Of a stretch of DNA of 33,617 nucleotides, positions 7,404 to 15,569 are shown piece after piece. The notes under the pieces are model-generated. The model was not told the origin of the DNA and searched no databases. It saw only the letters and a program-made list of their open reading frames with translations. Where the stretch lies: the NCBI GenBank assembly GCA_910584915.1, contig CAJUDM010000037.1, forward strand, positions 1 to 33,617, read 5' to 3'. The position numbers were made by a program, and so were the translations under genes. Position 1 is the first letter of the stretch. Each line of letters opens with the position of its first letter. The stretch comes from an uncultured Lachnospiraceae bacterium (GTDB taxonomy: Bacteria; Bacillota; Clostridia; Lachnospirales; Lachnospiraceae).

Positions 7404-8012
7404 ATGTTCTGGGATAAAGTGTCCGGTTTTTATGATCTTTTTGAGACAGTGTACAATGGCAGAGTGTATCATGGCATCGGCAAAAAGGTGGCGGAAGAGA
7501 TAGATGAGAAAGACATCGTGCTGGAGTGCGCCTGTGGTACGGGAGCTCTCAGCAGATATATCGCGCCGGCATGCAGGAAGCTTATTGCAACAGATCTTTC
7601 GAGGGGCATGTTAAAGAGGACGGCAAAAAAGTGCCGGGGATACGGCAATGTGAAAGTAAGGCGCGCGGATATCGCCGGACTGAAATGCCGCGACAACAGG
7701 TTTGACAAGGTGGTCGCCGGAAATGTGATCCATCTGTTGGATGATCCCGCCGCTGCGGTGAGGGAGCTCGTCAGGGTGTGCAGACCGGGAGGTAAAGTTA
7801 TTATACCGACATATATCAACGCTTCTGAGGGGATAAATAAGAGGGCGGTGCGTCTGCTGGAATTTGTAGGGGCAGATTTCAAGAGGCAGTTTGACCTCCG
7901 TTCGTATCAGAAATTTTTTGAGGATGCAGGGTATGAATATGTGGAATATTATGTGGTTGAAGGAAGAATGCCCTGCGCCGTAGCGGTTATTGAAGTGAAG
8001 ATGTACTTTTGA
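7404..8012 (+). CDS. Class I SAM-dependent methyltransferase
   Basis: A 202-residue Rossmann-fold methyltransferase of the UbiE/COQ5-like Methyltransf_11 type. Motif I is VLECACGTGALSRYI (39-53), where SAM binds. An acidic residue ends beta-2 (LIATDLS), and a post-motif region (VVAGNVIHLLDDPAAAVRELVRVCRPGGKVIIPTY) is typical of the family. The N-terminus FWDKVSGFYDLFETVYNG resembles small-molecule methyltransferases of Clostridia. A GGGGGAAAAG site precedes the ATG. The substrate cannot be told from sequence. It lies 21 bp after the DUF1287 gene and is the last gene before a 200-bp gap. Confidence 0.88.
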   Translation: MFWDKVSGFYDLFETVYNGRVYHGIGKKVAEEIDEKDIVLECACGTGALSRYIAPACRKLIATDLSRGMLKRTAKKCRGYGNVKVRRADIAGLKCRDNRFDKVVAGNVIHLLDDPAAAVRELVRVCRPGGKVIIPTYINASEGINKRAVRLLEFVGADFKRQFDLRSYQKFFEDAGYEYVEYYVVEGRMPCAVAVIEVKMYF

Positions 8013-8213
8013 TCATCAGAAAGCAATCGCAGGAAAAATATTAAACTTTGTTTTAGCTTTTCTTGTCATATGGCCGGATTTGTGGTAATATTATGCGGAG
8101 TTGAAGGAGACTGCCGGAGGCCTGCAGAATTTTCAGAAGATACACGGAATTTGTGCAGGATTGGATATACAGTCCGGCGTTTACAGAAAAAAGGAAAAGG
8201 ACAGTGTGAGAAT

Positions 8214-9587
8214 ATGGCGCAGTTGTGGGGCGGAAGATTTACGAAGGAGACGGATAAGCTGGTCTATGCGTTCAATGCCTCGATCGGCTTTGATAAGCGG
8301 CTTTTGACACAGGATATCGAGGGCAGCATCGTCCATGCCAGGATGCTGGGGAACCAGGGGATCCTGACGCAGAAGGAGACGGAGGAGATCACAGGCGGAC
8401 TGGTTTCCATTTTGGAGGATGTGGAGCACGGGAAGCTTGTGATCGACGAAAGCTTCGAGGACATCCACAGTTTTGTGGAGGCGGTTCTGACGGAGCGGAT
8501 CGGGGAAGCCGGGAAAAAGCTGCACACCGGGCGCAGCAGGAACGACCAGGTGGCTCTTGATATGCGGCTTTACACAAGATATCAGGTGCAGGAGACGGAT
8601 CTTCTGTTAAAAAGGCTTCTGGAAGTGCTGATCAGGATCATGGAGGAGAACCTGGAAACTTATATGCCCGGGTTTACGCATCTGCAGAAGGCGCAGCCGC
8701 TGACGCTGGCGCATCATATGGGCGCCTATTTCGAGATGTTTTGGCGGGACAGACTGAGGATGCGGGATATCCTTGAGAGAATGAATTACTGCCCGCTGGG
8801 GGCGGGGGCGCTGGCGGGGACGACCTATCCGTTAGACAGAGAGTACACGGCGGGGGAGCTGGGATTTGCGGGCCCGACATTGAACAGCATGGATTCTGTC
8901 TCGGACAGGGACTATCTGTTGGAGTTTCTCTCGGCCTTAAGTATCGTGATGATGCATCTGTCGAGGTTTTCGGAGGAGATCATACTCTGGAACAGCGACG
9001 AGTACCGGTTCATCGAAATGGATGACGCTTATTCCACCGGTTCGTCCATCATGCCCCAGAAGAAAAACCCGGATATCGCGGAGCTTGTGCGGGGGAAGAC
9101 GGGAAGGGTCTACGGGGATCTGATGGCTCTTTTGACGGTTATGAAGGGGCTGCCCCTCGCCTACAATAAGGATATGCAGGAGGATAAGGAGGCGGCATTT
9201 GACGCTTTCGATACTGTGAAGGACTGCATTTTACTGTTTACCGGGATGTTGGATACGATAAAATTCAGAAAAGACAGGATGGCACAGAGCGCCATGAAGG
9301 GTTTTACCAACGCCACGGACGCGGCGGATTATCTGGTCGGCAAGGGTGTGCCTTTCAGGGAGGCGCACGGCATCGTGGGCAGGCTGGTATTGTACTGTAT
9401 TGAGAAGAACACTTCCATCGATGCGCTGCCTCTGTCTGAAATGCAGGCAATCAGCGATAAATTTGAGGAGGATATCTATGATGCGGTTTCCTTAAAGACC
9501 TGCGTGGATAAGAGGCTGACTATCGGCGCGCCGGGCAGGGAAGCGATGGAGAAGGTGATTGCGGTCTATAAAGAATATTTAAAATAA
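8214..9587 (+). CDS. argH: Argininosuccinate lyase
   Basis: Cleaves argininosuccinate to arginine and fumarate, the last step of arginine biosynthesis, in the cytosol as a homotetramer. The 457-residue protein starts MAQLWGGRF, the usual ArgH N-terminus. It has the HTGRSRNDQ motif near 103-111 and the superfamily signature GSSIMPQKKNP (276-286), whose serines form the catalytic loop. Length matches the family (~460). I use the ATG at 8214 rather than an upstream reading from 8070, because the additional 48 residues are not part of ArgH and GGAAAAGG lies just before 8214. argG is not adjacent. The stop codon overlaps the first bases of a structured element that precedes asd. Confidence 0.97.
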   Translation: MAQLWGGRFTKETDKLVYAFNASIGFDKRLLTQDIEGSIVHARMLGNQGILTQKETEEITGGLVSILEDVEHGKLVIDESFEDIHSFVEAVLTERIGEAGKKLHTGRSRNDQVALDMRLYTRYQVQETDLLLKRLLEVLIRIMEENLETYMPGFTHLQKAQPLTLAHHMGAYFEMFWRDRLRMRDILERMNYCPLGAGALAGTTYPLDREYTAGELGFAGPTLNSMDSVSDRDYLLEFLSALSIVMMHLSRFSEEIILWNSDEYRFIEMDDAYSTGSSIMPQKKNPDIAELVRGKTGRVYGDLMALLTVMKGLPLAYNKDMQEDKEAAFDAFDTVKDCILLFTGMLDTIKFRKDRMAQSAMKGFTNATDAADYLVGKGVPFREAHGIVGRLVLYCIEKNTSIDALPLSEMQAISDKFEEDIYDAVSLKTCVDKRLTIGAPGREAMEKVIAVYKEYLK

Positions 9588-9690
9588 AACAGCATATATC
9601 CGTACAGTGCACTGCTTGATTTACGGACGTGGAAGCGGCCGTAAATTAAGCAGCAAAACAGTGTACTGGAAGGATATATGCGGGACTAAA
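9586..9690 (+). promoter_or_regulatory. Structured RNA-like leader element 5' of asd (copy 1)
   Basis: A three-helix structure. P1 is GCATATATCC/GGATATATGC (9592-9601 and 9672-9681, 10 bp perfect). A 3x3 internal loop GTA/GAA follows. P2 is CAGTGCAC/GTGTACTG (9605-9612 and 9661-9668, one G-U). P3 is a 14-bp stem (9613-9626 and 9639-9652, one G-U) stacked directly on P2, with an 8-nt bulge on the 3' side. It is preceded by AAAACA and followed by GGGACTAAAATG. A second copy before topB shows the same architecture with compensatory changes. No known riboswitch class was recognised. Confidence 0.7.
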
Positions 9691-9708
9691 ATGAAGAGGA
9701 GAAAAATT

Positions 9709-10794
9709 ATGAGTGAAAAATTGCGTGCAGGAATCTTAGGCGGAACCGGTATGGTAGGACAGAGATTTATCTCCCTGTTGGAGAACCATCCCTGGTTTGA
9801 GGTGACAACGATCGCGGCAAGCCCGCGCTCGGCGGGAAAGACTTACGAGGAAGCTGTTGGCGGCAGATGGAAGATGAAGACGCCGATGCCGGAGAAAGTA
9901 AAAGATATCGTAGTCATGAACGTGAACGAGGTGGAGAAGGTGGCTTCCGAGGTTGATTTCGTATTTTCAGCCGTGGATATGAGCAAGGACGAGATCAGGG
10001 CCATCGAGGAGGCTTACGCGAAGACGGAAACTCCCGTTGTATCCAACAACAGCGCCCACAGGTGGACACCGGATGTGCCGATGGTGGTGCCGGAGATCAA
10101 TACGGAGCATTTTGAGGTGATCGAGTCGCAGAGAAAACGGCTCGGCACGACAAGAGGGTTTGTGGCGGTAAAACCCAACTGTTCGATCCAGAGTTATGCA
10201 CCGGTGCTGACAGCGTGGATGGAGTATGAGCCCTATGAAGTGGTGGCAACTACCTATCAGGCAATCTCCGGTGCGGGCAAAACTTTTAAGGACTGGCCGG
10301 AGATGGTGGAGAATGTGATCCCCTATATCGGCGGGGAGGAGGAGAAGAGTGAGAAGGAACCTCTTCGCATCTGGGGGAAAGTGGAGAACGGTGTGATCGT
10401 GCCGGCAAAGAGCCCTGTGATCACCTGCCAGTGCGTGCGTGTGCCGGTGTTAGACGGACACACTGCGGCGGTGTTTGTGAAATTCAAAAAGAAACCGACG
10501 AAGGAAGAACTGATCGAAAAGTTAAGAAACTTTACCGGGGAACCCCAGAAGCTTGGGCTGCCCAGCGCGCCGAAGCAGTTTATCCAGTATCTGGAGGAGG
10601 ACAACAGGCCTCAGGTGAAATTGGATGTGGATTTTGAGAACGGCATGGGCGTCAGTGTGGGACGTCTGCGCGAGGACAGTGTATATGACTGGAAGTTCAT
10701 CGGTCTTTCCCACAACACGGTGAGAGGCGCTGCAGGCGGCGCGGTACTGTGCGCGGAAATGCTGAAGGCGAAAGGATATATCGCAAAAAAATAG
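9709..10794 (+). CDS. asd: Aspartate-semialdehyde dehydrogenase (archaeal/fungal type)
   Basis: Reduces aspartyl phosphate to aspartate semialdehyde with NADPH, the branch point to lysine/diaminopimelate, threonine and methionine. The 361-residue protein has the nucleotide-binding motif GILGGTGMVGQRF (8-20) and catalytic Cys158 in VKPNCSIQ. The later blocks TTYQAISGAGKTF and NVIPYIGGEEEKSEKEPLRIWG identify the archaeal/fungal-type subfamily, which is common in Clostridia, rather than the E. coli type. The ATG at 9709 follows AGAGGAGA. An earlier in-frame ATG at 9691 is possible and begins right at the end of the structured leader. The gene lies downstream of argH, separated only by that leader. 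Confidence 0.96.
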   Translation: MSEKLRAGILGGTGMVGQRFISLLENHPWFEVTTIAASPRSAGKTYEEAVGGRWKMKTPMPEKVKDIVVMNVNEVEKVASEVDFVFSAVDMSKDEIRAIEEAYAKTETPVVSNNSAHRWTPDVPMVVPEINTEHFEVIESQRKRLGTTRGFVAVKPNCSIQSYAPVLTAWMEYEPYEVVATTYQAISGAGKTFKDWPEMVENVIPYIGGEEEKSEKEPLRIWGKVENGVIVPAKSPVITCQCVRVPVLDGHTAAVFVKFKKKPTKEELIEKLRNFTGEPQKLGLPSAPKQFIQYLEEDNRPQVKLDVDFENGMGVSVGRLREDSVYDWKFIGLSHNTVRGAAGGAVLCAEMLKAKGYIAKK

Positions 10795-10863
10795 GCAGCG
10801 AAGAGAGCATCCGTAAGAGGGATAACGATCGTAATACGCCATGAAAAAATCGGGGTTGGGGAG

Positions 10864-12219
10864 ATGTTGACAGGGCGAGGCAGGGAAATACAGTATCTGC
10901 GGCAATTTTATGAAAAGAGCGGCAGTCAGTTTGTCGTCTTATACGGAGAGAGAGGCGTGGGTAAGACCAGGCTGGTGCGGGAATTTGCGGACGGCCTTTC
11001 CTGTTTCTACTATGCCTGCCGGGACGTATCGGAGCGGGAGCAGCTGTTTCAGTGGGGAAGGGAATTGTCTGAAGAAAGAATTGCGATAGCTGAATTTCCC
11101 GCATGGCAGGAGGTTTTTGCAGGCAGCCTGCGGCAGGATCGCGGGAAACAGGTCTTTGTACTGGATGAGTTTCAGTATCTGCTGAAAAACAGCAACAGTT
11201 TTATCGGAGAACTGACAGCTTTTGTGGATGCGCAGGCGGGACAGCAGAAGTTGCTGGTGATACTGGTCAGTTCTTCCATCTCCTGGGTGGAGGGCAGCAT
11301 GATCAAAAAGATGGGAACGGCGGCGCACAGACTGTCGGGATTGTTGAAGGTCAGGCCGCTTGGTTTTTATGAACTGTGGGAGGCTTTTCCGGGCTATTCC
11401 TCGGAGCAGATGCTGGGGCTGTATGCGGTTCTCGGCGGAAATCCAGGGCTGTGGCAGTGTATGTCGCCGGCGAAGAGCCTGAAAGAAAATGTGTGTGAAA
11501 CGATCCTTTCGCCCTCCGGGGCACTTTCAGGGGAGTGCGGACGGATCCTGTCGGAGGAACTGCGGGAGTTGAATGTGTATCAGACGATCCTGTCAGCTCT
11601 TGCCGTCGGACATCACAAACTGAATGATATTTATGCCTATACCGGTTTTTCCCGGGCGAAGATCAGCGTCTATCTGAAAAATCTGATGGAGAGGGAACTG
11701 ATCGAGAAGGTTTTTTCCTATGATACGGAGGGGCGGGAGAATGTGCAGAAGGCTGTATACCGTATCCGGAATCATTTCGTGCATTTTGCGTTTACCTATC
11801 TGTATCCGGCAGCCAGCAGGCTCGCGTTTGCGGATGCGGAAACTTTCTATGAGATGGATATCGCTCCGACTTTTGACAGATTCAGATCCCTCTCTTTTAA
11901 AGAGGTGTGCAGGGATTATTTGATGCAGGAGGCGGCGAAGGGGCGGCTTCCCTTTGAGGTGTCTGATGCAGGAGAGTGGACTGGTAAAGCGGGAGATATT
12001 GATATTATACTGCAAAGCGAGAGCGGCGAGACGCTTCTCGCCTGTTGCCAGTGTGAGCGGACGGTATTTCCGTATGCAGATTACGAGTGGCTTCTGTTTC
12101 TGGCAGGACAGGCAAAACTGCGGACAGACCATATCTGGCTGTTTACGGATGGAAAATTTGACGAGGAACTGATGGCAGAGGCGAGAAAAAATGAGAGTCT
12201 GACGCTGATCTTACTTTAA
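10864..12219 (+). CDS. AAA ATPase of the archaeal-ATPase/DUF234 class with degenerate nuclease-like C-terminus
   Basis: A 451-residue predicted ATPase (COG1672-like). Residues 1-210 form a STAND/AAA-type domain with Walker A YGERGVGKTR (27-36) and Walker B VFVLDEFQYL with D101/E102. A winged-helix segment follows (about 240-285: YQTILSALAVGHHKLNDIYAYTGFSRAKISVYLKNLMEREL). The C-terminal part (330-451) resembles DUF234, a PD-(D/E)xK nuclease-like fold: GDIDIILQ is present, but the expected ExK strand reads LLACCQCE, so the catalytic core looks lost. Function is unknown; relatives may regulate or act with DNA. It lies 69 bp after asd and just before topB, but with its own start and no overlap. 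Confidence 0.8.
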   Translation: MLTGRGREIQYLRQFYEKSGSQFVVLYGERGVGKTRLVREFADGLSCFYYACRDVSEREQLFQWGRELSEERIAIAEFPAWQEVFAGSLRQDRGKQVFVLDEFQYLLKNSNSFIGELTAFVDAQAGQQKLLVILVSSSISWVEGSMIKKMGTAAHRLSGLLKVRPLGFYELWEAFPGYSSEQMLGLYAVLGGNPGLWQCMSPAKSLKENVCETILSPSGALSGECGRILSEELRELNVYQTILSALAVGHHKLNDIYAYTGFSRAKISVYLKNLMERELIEKVFSYDTEGRENVQKAVYRIRNHFVHFAFTYLYPAASRLAFADAETFYEMDIAPTFDRFRSLSFKEVCRDYLMQEAAKGRLPFEVSDAGEWTGKAGDIDIILQSESGETLLACCQCERTVFPYADYEWLLFLAGQAKLRTDHIWLFTDGKFDEELMAEARKNESLTLILL

Positions 12220-12252
12220 ACGGCATCTAACCGGACGGATGCGGAACTAAAA
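12220..12252 (+). repeat. Miniature derivative of the structured leader element
   Basis: Directly after the ATPase stop, GCATC (12223-12227) and GATGC (12238-12242) pair around a short loop and are followed by GCGGAACTAAAA. The same downstream word ends the full copy at 12348-12360. It looks like an internally deleted copy of the full element that begins a few bases later. Confidence 0.45.
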
Positions 12253-12256
12253 AAAC

Positions 12257-12361
12257 AAAACAGCATCCGTTCGTACAGCGCACAAGACGATTTACTGATG
12301 CAAAGCAGCAGGAAATTGTCTTCGGTAAGGTGTGCTGGAAGAACGGATGCGGAACTAAAAT
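12257..12361 (+). promoter_or_regulatory. Structured RNA-like leader element 5' of topB (copy 2)
   Basis: Same architecture as the asd leader. P1 is GCATCCGTTC/GAACGGATGC (12263-12272 and 12341-12350, 10 bp perfect), followed by internal loop GTA/GAA. P2 is CAGCGCAC/GTGTGCTG (12276-12283 and 12330-12337). P3 is AAGACGATTT/AAATTGTCTT (12284-12293 and 12313-12322), stacked on P2 with a 7-nt 3' bulge. AAAACA precedes and GGAACTAAAAT follows. Four P1 pairs and one P2 pair differ from copy 1, all compensated. It ends directly at the topB start codon, where only a weak GCGGAA could serve as ribosome binding site. Confidence 0.7.
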
Positions 12362-14437
12362 ATGAAGAGTTTATATATAGCAGAAAAACCCAGCGTTGCG
12401 CAGGAGTTTGCGAAGGCGCTGAAACAGAATATGGCGAGGAAGGACGGCTACCTGGAATCGGAGGACGCGGTGGTGACCTGGTGCGTCGGGCATCTTGTGA
12501 CGATGAGTTATCCCGATGCCTACGATGAGAAATATAGGAGGTGGTCTCTCGATACGATCCCGTTTATCCCGGAGGATTTCTTGTATGAAGTGATCCCGGG
12601 GGTGGCAAAGCAGTTTCAGATCGTCAGCGGGCTTTTAAACCGGAAGGATATTGATACGATCTATGTCTGCACCGACTCCGGGCGGGAGGGTGAATATATT
12701 TACCGCCTGGTGGAACAGAAGGCGGGAGTAAAAGGAAAAACGAGAAAGCGGGTGTGGATCGATTCCCAGACGGAGGAGGAAATCCTGCGGGGTATCAGGG
12801 AGGCAAAGGATCTGTCGGAGTATGACAATCTCTGCGCTTCCGCCTATCTGCGCGCCAAAGAAGATTATCTGATGGGCATCAATTTTTCCAGGGCTCTGAC
12901 GCTCAAGTACAGCTATCCGGTAAAAAACTATATGCATACAGATAAGTGTGTGGTCTCCGTGGGGCGTGTGATGACCTGCGTGCTCGGCATGGTGGTGAGC
13001 AGGGAGCGCGAGATCAGGGATTTTGTGAAGACGCCCTTTTACCGGGTGCTGGCGGATGTGGCGCTGGAGGGAGAGAAGTTTTCCGGGGAGTGGAGAGTCT
13101 GGGAGGAGTCGAAGTATGCGGGCTTTCCGCGCCTGTATAAGGAAAACGGTTTTTTAAAGAAAGAGGACGCGGAGGGGCTGATCGGGTACATAGGGGACGC
13201 GGAGGGACATGTCTGTTCCATAGAGCGCAAGCGGGAGGTAAAAAATCCGCCCCTTCTCTATAATCTGGCGGAACTCCAGAACGATTGCTCCAAGTATTTT
13301 AAGATCAGCCCGGATCAGACGCTGCAGGTGGTGCAGGAACTGTACGAAAAAAAGCTGGTGACTTATCCCAGGACGGATGCCAGAGTGTTGTCTGGCGCGG
13401 TGGCAAAAGAGATTGGAAAAAATATAGCCGGATTAAGAAACTATACGGTGTGCGGCAAACTGGCGGAGCAGGTACTGACAGGGGGGAGCTACAGGAAGAT
13501 CGGCTCCACCAAATACACGAACGATAAGCAGATCACGGACCACTATGCGATCATTCCCACGGGGCAGGGGCTTTCCGTACTGCAAAACCTCGCGCCCACG
13601 GCGCAGAGGGTTTATGAGATCATTGTGAGGCGGTTTCTCGCCATATTTTACCCGCCGGCTGTGTACCAGAGGGTGACGCTGGTGACGGAGGCAAAGAAGG
13701 AACGCTTTACCAGCAGTTTTAAGGTGTTGAAAGAGGAAGGATATCTTCCTGTGACAAAGTTCTCCTTCTGGAAAGACGCGAAGGCGGCAGGGCAAAACGA
13801 GAGGGAGACCGGCGAAAAAGGGAAGGAAAACCCGGGCGGCAGAATGGACAGAGAGGACGAAGGGACGGAGGTAAGCTGTGATGAGGCGCTTCTTGCGGCG
13901 CTGTCCAAACTGAAAAAGGGAGATAAGATCCGTTATGACGGCTATTCCATAAAGGCGGGGGAGACGACGCCGCCGAAACGCTACAATTCCGGCAGTATGA
14001 TCCTGGCGATGGAGAATGCGGGGCAGCTGATCGAGGATGAGGAACTGCGCGCTCAGATCAAGGGTTCCGGCATCGGGACTTCCGCCACCAGGGCAGAGAT
14101 CCTGAAAAAGCTTGTCAATATCAAATATCTCACGTTAAACAAAAAGACACAGATCATCACTCCCACTTTTCTGGGGGAGATCATCTATGAGGTGGTGGCG
14201 AGCGCCATGAAGCCGCTTCTTGATCCCAGGCTTACGGCGAGCTGGGAAAAAGGACTGACACAGGTGTCAGAAGGGAAGATCACCTCGGAAGAGTATATGC
14301 GGAAGCTGGATGATTTTGTGACAAGGCGGACGAACCTGGTAAAACAGGTCAGAAACCAGACGGCGCTGTATCCCGCGTTTGACAAGTTTGCGGGGTATTA
14401 TAAGCAAAAGGGCGGTAAAAGGGCGGTTGAAGCGTAA
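12362..14437 (+). CDS. topB: DNA topoisomerase III (type IA)
   Basis: A 691-residue type IA topoisomerase that relaxes or decatenates DNA by single-strand passage. The Toprim domain starts MKSLYIAEKPSVAQEF and has the metal-binding cluster TDSGREGE (104-111). The catalytic tyrosine is Y335 in KLVTYPRTDARVL. Later blocks (DHYAIIPTG, GIGTSATRAEILKKL) match TopB. A hydrophilic linker at about 472-504 (ERETGEKGKENPGG...) is longer than usual. There are no C-terminal zinc fingers, as is common for TopB. TopB is often found on plasmids and ICEs as well as chromosomes; nothing here marks it as mobile. It begins immediately after the structured leader and has only a weak Shine-Dalgarno. Confidence 0.94.
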   Translation: MKSLYIAEKPSVAQEFAKALKQNMARKDGYLESEDAVVTWCVGHLVTMSYPDAYDEKYRRWSLDTIPFIPEDFLYEVIPGVAKQFQIVSGLLNRKDIDTIYVCTDSGREGEYIYRLVEQKAGVKGKTRKRVWIDSQTEEEILRGIREAKDLSEYDNLCASAYLRAKEDYLMGINFSRALTLKYSYPVKNYMHTDKCVVSVGRVMTCVLGMVVSREREIRDFVKTPFYRVLADVALEGEKFSGEWRVWEESKYAGFPRLYKENGFLKKEDAEGLIGYIGDAEGHVCSIERKREVKNPPLLYNLAELQNDCSKYFKISPDQTLQVVQELYEKKLVTYPRTDARVLSGAVAKEIGKNIAGLRNYTVCGKLAEQVLTGGSYRKIGSTKYTNDKQITDHYAIIPTGQGLSVLQNLAPTAQRVYEIIVRRFLAIFYPPAVYQRVTLVTEAKKERFTSSFKVLKEEGYLPVTKFSFWKDAKAAGQNERETGEKGKENPGGRMDREDEGTEVSCDEALLAALSKLKKGDKIRYDGYSIKAGETTPPKRYNSGSMILAMENAGQLIEDEELRAQIKGSGIGTSATRAEILKKLVNIKYLTLNKKTQIITPTFLGEIIYEVVASAMKPLLDPRLTASWEKGLTQVSEGKITSEEYMRKLDDFVTRRTNLVKQVRNQTALYPAFDKFAGYYKQKGGKRAVEA

Positions 14438-14540
14438 CAGATGCCGGATGATGATAGAGCGTGCCTGTAGACAGGAACAGGCGTTGGGAAGATAAAAGAA
14501 AAGAGTATGTATACGGTTGATCGGCATAGAACGGGAAACT

Positions 14541-14560
14541 GTGTCATATTTATATGATAC
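14541..14560. promoter_or_regulatory. Near-perfect 20-bp palindrome upstream of beta-helix gene
   Basis: GTGTCATAT-TT-ATATGATAC reads as an inverted repeat with one G-T mismatch, 64 bp before the ATG at 14624. It could be an operator or an RNA hairpin. A GC hairpin CGGGG/CCCCG follows at about 14561-14584 without a T-run. Function is not known. Confidence 0.35.
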
Positions 14561-14623
14561 CGGGGGCATGCGTCAAAAACCCCGCCGTACCATAAATCTC
14601 AAAAGAAAGAAGGATGAAAGAGA

Positions 14624-15298
14624 ATGGTAAAGATGGAACAGACAACGATAGCAGCGTTATATACGCTGGATGAGACGATCGCGAAGGAGCTTTTTGACGG
14701 TTTGACATACCCCTGGGAGGCATTGCCGCTGATCAGGGATTTTATCATCAGGCTGGGACAGAGCCTGCCGGAGGATAAGTATGAGCAGGTGAAGGAACAT
14801 GTCTGGATCGCAAAGTCGGCGACGGTGTTTCCGAGCGCTTACATAAACGGTCCTGCCATCATCGACGAGGAGGCGGAGGTGCGCCAGTGCGCGTTTATCC
14901 GCGGCAGTGCGATTGTCGGAAAGAAGGCCGTGGTGGGCAATTCCACGGAACTGAAAAATGTGGTGCTGTTCAACAATGTGCAGGTTCCCCATTACAATTA
15001 TGTTGGCGATAGTATTTTGGGCTATAAGGCGCATATGGGCGCCGGCTCTATCACTTCCAATGTGAAGAGCGACAAGACGTTAGTTGTCGTAAAAGACGGG
15101 AGAGAACAGATCGAGACGGGGCTTAAAAAGTTCGGCGCCATGGTCGGCGACAACGTGGAGGTGGGCTGCAACAGTGTCTTGAACCCCGGCACCGTGGTCG
15201 GGAAGGAGACCAATATTTATCCGACATCCTGTGTGCGCGGGTATATACCGGCGCGGAGCATCTTTAAAAATGCGGAGAATATTGTGGAGAAGGCATAA
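14624..15298 (+). CDS. Left-handed beta-helix (hexapeptide) protein, GlmU C-terminal-like
   Basis: A 224-residue protein. Residues 1-60 are helical; from about residue 65 onward hexapeptide repeats ([LIV]-G-x4 type, e.g. VWIAKSATVFPSAYINGPAIIDEEAEV, then GSAIVGKKAVVGNST) form a left-handed parallel beta-helix. The block VGDSILGYKAHMGAGSITSNVKSDK closely resembles the acetyltransferase domain of GlmU. There is no N-terminal uridylyltransferase domain, so this is a stand-alone sugar-nucleotide acyltransferase-like protein, often annotated as a UDP-N-acetylglucosamine pyrophosphorylase. The substrate is not proven. The ATG at 14624 has AGAAAGAAGGA upstream; the ATG at 14633 is an alternative. 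It lies alone between topB and the NifU-like gene. Confidence 0.85.
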   Translation: MVKMEQTTIAALYTLDETIAKELFDGLTYPWEALPLIRDFIIRLGQSLPEDKYEQVKEHVWIAKSATVFPSAYINGPAIIDEEAEVRQCAFIRGSAIVGKKAVVGNSTELKNVVLFNNVQVPHYNYVGDSILGYKAHMGAGSITSNVKSDKTLVVVKDGREQIETGLKKFGAMVGDNVEVGCNSVLNPGTVVGKETNIYPTSCVRGYIPARSIFKNAENIVEKA

Positions 15299-15569
15299 CG
15301 CCGGAGTGACGCTGTGGGAGGAGTTTGATTCTCTGATGGGATTCTCTGGCGGAAGAGAGCCGAAAAAGAAATTTTGACAATATTTGCAAGTGATACTGGA
15401 TTTTTTGTCGGATATGTGCGAAAATAAAGTGAGCAAGGCTTACTTATGAGATCTGCTCCGCATACGATTGTCGTGAATCCGGCAGTGCGGAACAGTTTTC
15501 GGTAGGTTATAACAGGGGACAAGCGTGCCTCCTGTTACAAATAATATATATTATGGAAGGAGTTTTCAC
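15299..15569 (+). promoter_or_regulatory. Leader of the NifU-like/GGGtGRT genes
   Basis: 270 bp without a gene. A consensus -35 TTGACA is at 15374-15379, but no well-spaced -10 is obvious. A hairpin TAACAGG/CCTGTTA lies at about 15509-15537, ahead of the strong ribosome binding site GGAAGGAG. Another long-range pair CGCCGGAG/CTCTGGCG (15299-15306 and 15344-15351) follows the previous stop but lacks a T-run. Confidence 0.35.
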
